From assembly GCA_910591455.2 (NCBI GenBank), contig OU342816.1, positions 6,859,576 through 6,923,575 of the forward strand: a DNA stretch of 64,000 nt, read 5' to 3'. The stretch is from Pholis gunnellus. Lineage: Eukaryota; Chordata; Actinopteri; Perciformes; Pholidae. The position numbers were made by a program, and so were the translations under genes. The notes under the pieces are model-generated. The model saw only the letters and a list, made by a program, of their open reading frames with translations. It was not told the origin of the DNA and searched no databases. Of this stretch, positions 61,500-64,000 are shown one piece after another. The stretch's first letter is position 1. Every line of letters starts with the position of its first letter.

Positions 61500-63103
61500 C
61501 TTGTTAATTGAAGGACGAATGAGTAGAAAGACAAAAGTTGTTCAAATCAAGTTTCATTGATGAATTATAATATAATCAACAGTATATGGCCTATGGCCTT
61601 GAAATATACTCTTTGATACTTCAGGATGACATCATTCTTAGAGGATGGTTTCAAAGTCATCAAGAGGTTATGTTTTTGCACATCTTTGCACAAAGGAAGA
61701 TGTGGAAATTGTTTAAAGTTGACCAATGAAGCAGAAATCCGGGTTTCACTATAATGAAAACATCATATTTTATAGAATTCTGGAATTCCCACCTAAACGT
61801 CCGTGGGCCTCGGGAGGCACCTATGCCCCAGAAAGACAAGAAGAAGAAGCCAGACACAGTAACCTCAGTCCCGCCCGCTGCTCCCCCACAGACGAGCTCT
61901 GCAGCTCAGCCGGATTCAGCTCCCCAGCCCGACTCAGACAACCGGCTCAGGACGGTAGCTAATGCTGACACGGACAAAAAACAAGCAGGTTCAAATCCCA
62001 CCCTGTTCCACGAGTTCTGTCCAATCGCGACACGCAGCCCCCGAGAGCTGGACTGTGGCTCCGGCCAGGGCGCTCTCTGTTTCGTCAACCCCCTTTTCCT
62101 GCATTCCCACAATCCTTTGTCCAGACGCAACATGTTCAACCGCAGCCGCAAGATTCGGATTTCCACAGAGTCTTCGAGCCCGCTTTCGCCCCCACTCGCT
62201 CCTCCACCTCCACCGCCGCTAATGCCCAAAAAGAAAGGAAAATGTAATGCCCGGAAACAGGGACAAGGAACCGCCCAACCCAGTAAAGGGCTGTTACGAG
62301 GTGAGGGCCCAAGTGAAGTCGCTCAGATTGATCTCACAGTTCAGGACACCTGGCCCCTGCAGAACAACCCCAGTGAGGCCAAAGTTCAGCTTCCATCAGC
62401 AACTCCTCACTTCCAGCCTGGGATGCAGGAGCGGGGCCAAAGTGAAGCTGGAGTCATCGGGGAAGAGGCTACAGGTCAGCTATCAGCAGTAACGGAGAAT
62501 CTTCCACCCGAATCAGACTACATGCAGCCCTCTCCAATGATCAGTTTCTCCAGTTCGTCCTCACTCCCTCCTCACCTCTTCCCATATGGTTCTCCAAAGG
62601 CGCCTCCCCTTTTCCCCAAAGAATCTTCGTCCCTCTCTCCTTTTGACTCTCCCTGGGCTTCTCTCTCCCCTCATCAATCCCCATCTCTCTCTCCCAAGGC
62701 TACCATTTCACTCTCTCCATACGACTCACCCATCGCTTCACCTTCCCTTTCGCCGTACCAGTCCCCGTCTCCTTCTCCTTCTCCTAAGGCCCCCTTCTGT
62801 CTCTCTCCCTTCTGCTCTCCGTCCTTCCTTCAGCTGGCGGAGCAGGCCTATCACATACCTTCTACTCCTTCAAGACCAGATCAGCAAAGATCAGAGAGAG
62901 AGGCGGAGGAGGAGGAGGGAGCAGGTGGGGATCAAATGAAGGAGGAAGATGACACAAAAGAGGAGGAGAGGGGTCTGGTTTTACAGATGAATGCTGCTTC
63001 TCTAAATGGCACAGACAGCTGCAGTTTCTTCAGTAGTCTTGAGGGAGCAGCAGAGACTCCACCTCACTCCCCCCACATACAGGACGATGCTGCAAGCCTC
63101 TAG
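60295..63103 (+). CDS. rin1: Ras and Rab interactor 1 (RIN1), N-terminal part
   Basis: RIN proteins are Ras effectors and Rab5 exchange factors at early endosomes. Exons: 60295-60495, 60640-60754, 60972-61044, 61239-61329 (with AG acceptor at 61237-61238) and 61776 to at most 63103, about 602 codons before the stop. The start ATG is the first base after an acceptor. Visible parts are PLYDFP near residue 6 (like the YDVP Abl-binding tyrosine of human RIN1), then an SH2 domain with FLVRR at 69-73, then SHKELESISHMGIEFW and the RKIRISTESSSPLSPP segment that is specific to RIN1. A polyproline stretch, about 16 Ser-Pro pairs (62590-62825) and an acidic tail follow. The RH, VPS9 and Ras-association domains are not seen. 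The last exon may instead be spliced at an AG/GTGGGG donor after 62924, with the rest beyond the window. Confidence 0.84.
61405..61494. repeat. (AT)45 microsatellite in rin1 intron
   Basis: Forty-five uninterrupted AT units (90 bp), perfectly self-complementary, in the 446-bp intron between the SH2-region exons and the long proline-rich exon of rin1. Confidence 0.95.
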
Positions 63104-64000
63104 CGCACAAACATTTTAGACTGTAACTGATTTACATTATTATAAAGCAGTGTAGAATTACTAAATGTGAATGTGGTGACAGTATCTCAGGGTCTCACCC
63201 CGAGATAATCTTCAGAATATAGCAACACTTTGAATTAAATACGTTTTTCAAAACCAAAGATTTTATTCACGATACTGGTTGTTTTTCGTGTTTTAACTGC
63301 AAACTATGTGCACTTTTTATTATGCTCTATTGCCAAACATTTCCTTAAACACACCAACACATTTTTGACTGTTCTGCGAACAGACACGAAGAAAATTAAG
63401 AACTTTCACACTCTAAACTTTCATGAGTGAGGAAGTCCATCACTGTTACCCTGTACATGCCTTTATTTTGCTAAATTTACATCAGACGTGGCCATTGTGG
63501 TTTTTTTGGATGTCTGTCTATCATTCCGGAACGTCTCAAGGGAATTTCTTCAAATTTGGCACTAAAGACGACTTGGACTCAAGGATGAACCGATTAGAAT
63601 TTGGTGGTCAATGGTCACCGTTAGCTAACAAAACACATTTTTTGGCCATAACTTAAGAATTCATATGCTATTCATGACAATTTCACACAATTGTCTGAAA
63701 GGATACAACTATAAAGTAATAACATTTTGGACATACACGTATGTAAACGGCAGCTTGAATGGTTGGTGGAGGTTTACAAACGTTTGCAATCAAAGGTAAA
63801 AATAAAAATGATATTGTCAAACTGCAATACAGTTACAACCGCTTTTGAGTTGGCTACCAGGAGTTGCTGGATTTCTTTGGGTAAAATCAGATTAACAGAT
63901 AAAATAGGATCACTTACAGGCGGTCTTCATTTAGGGGGTTCTTGTAGACATTATTCTGGTTCCTTGTGGAAGAAAACTTGATTTGTGGTTGTTGAGTCTT
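63104..64000 (+). other. Sequence after the rin1 reading frame; 3' UTR or intron
   Basis: No further coding exon was recognised. ATTAAA at 63234-63239, followed by a T/G-rich stretch near 63276-63297, could end a short rin1 transcript. Otherwise this is intron leading to VPS9 exons outside the window. Part of it is a dispersed repeat. Confidence 0.45.
63480..63720. repeat. Dispersed fish repeat, unclassified
   Basis: Contains TTCAAATTTGGCACTAAAGACG, ACTTGGACTCAAGGATGAAC and AGAATTTGGTGGTCAATGGTCA in order. This recurring block is familiar from percomorph genomic DNA. Boundaries and class are not resolved. Confidence 0.5.

Noticed and set aside
61181..61560. Frames with long Tyr-Ile repeats
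   Set aside because: They are translations of the (AT)45 microsatellite.
61754..61775. rin1 start at an ATG in this frame
   Set aside because: The exon begins at an acceptor before 61776, and phase joins it to the SH2 exons, restoring the conserved GIEFW segment.

Overview
The window is nuclear DNA from a vertebrate, almost certainly a teleost fish, and the repeat content points to a percomorph. It carries intron-split genes with GT-AG junctions, many (CA)n/(TG)n microsatellites, short non-autonomous DNA transposons and sequence types I recognise as dispersed in fish genomes. I see no bacterial, phage, CRISPR or viral genes.

Layout. Bases 1-2380 are unassigned, with some protein-like open stretches. 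slc7a3 (+, 2639-6174) is a cationic amino-acid transporter. rab39b (-, 12239-13935) and rab38 (+, 15982-19795) are Rab GTPases of two different subfamilies arranged head to head, with a short shared upstream region near 15.6-15.98 kb. Then come about 4 kb of intergenic DNA with a TTAA-flanked MITE. picalm (+, 24947-46875) is a clathrin-assembly adaptor with 19 coding exons and a probable 4.5 kb 3' UTR. rbm14 (-, 54537-58193) is a tandem-RRM protein with a prion-like tail, converging on picalm. rin1 (+, from 60295) is a Ras/Rab interactor that starts head to head with rbm14 and whose VPS9 and Ras-association part is not seen before the window ends.

I built the gene models by hand from splice sites and reading-frame phase. 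The five complete coding sequences all sum to whole codon numbers: slc7a3 649 aa, rab39b 213 aa, rab38 207 aa, picalm 576 aa, rbm14 541 aa. In human, RBM14 and RIN1 are close neighbours on 11q13 and PICALM and RAB38 lie on 11q14, while SLC7A3 and RAB39B are on X, so the block mixes two ancestral linkage groups. There is a loose endocytic and membrane-traffic theme (PICALM, RIN1, RAB38, RAB39B), but nothing shows that these genes act as one system.

I found no convincing unknown biological system. The most useful observations are small-scale. A 27-bp tandem repeat multiplies the rbm14 exon-1 splice donor. RRM2 of rbm14 has an exon-junction insertion. A long reading frame overlaps the picalm start. 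CA/TG repeats crowd picalm and rab38 splice sites. The picalm middle region is shortened. rin1 has an ambiguous early end. Two Rab subfamilies appear to share a divergent promoter.
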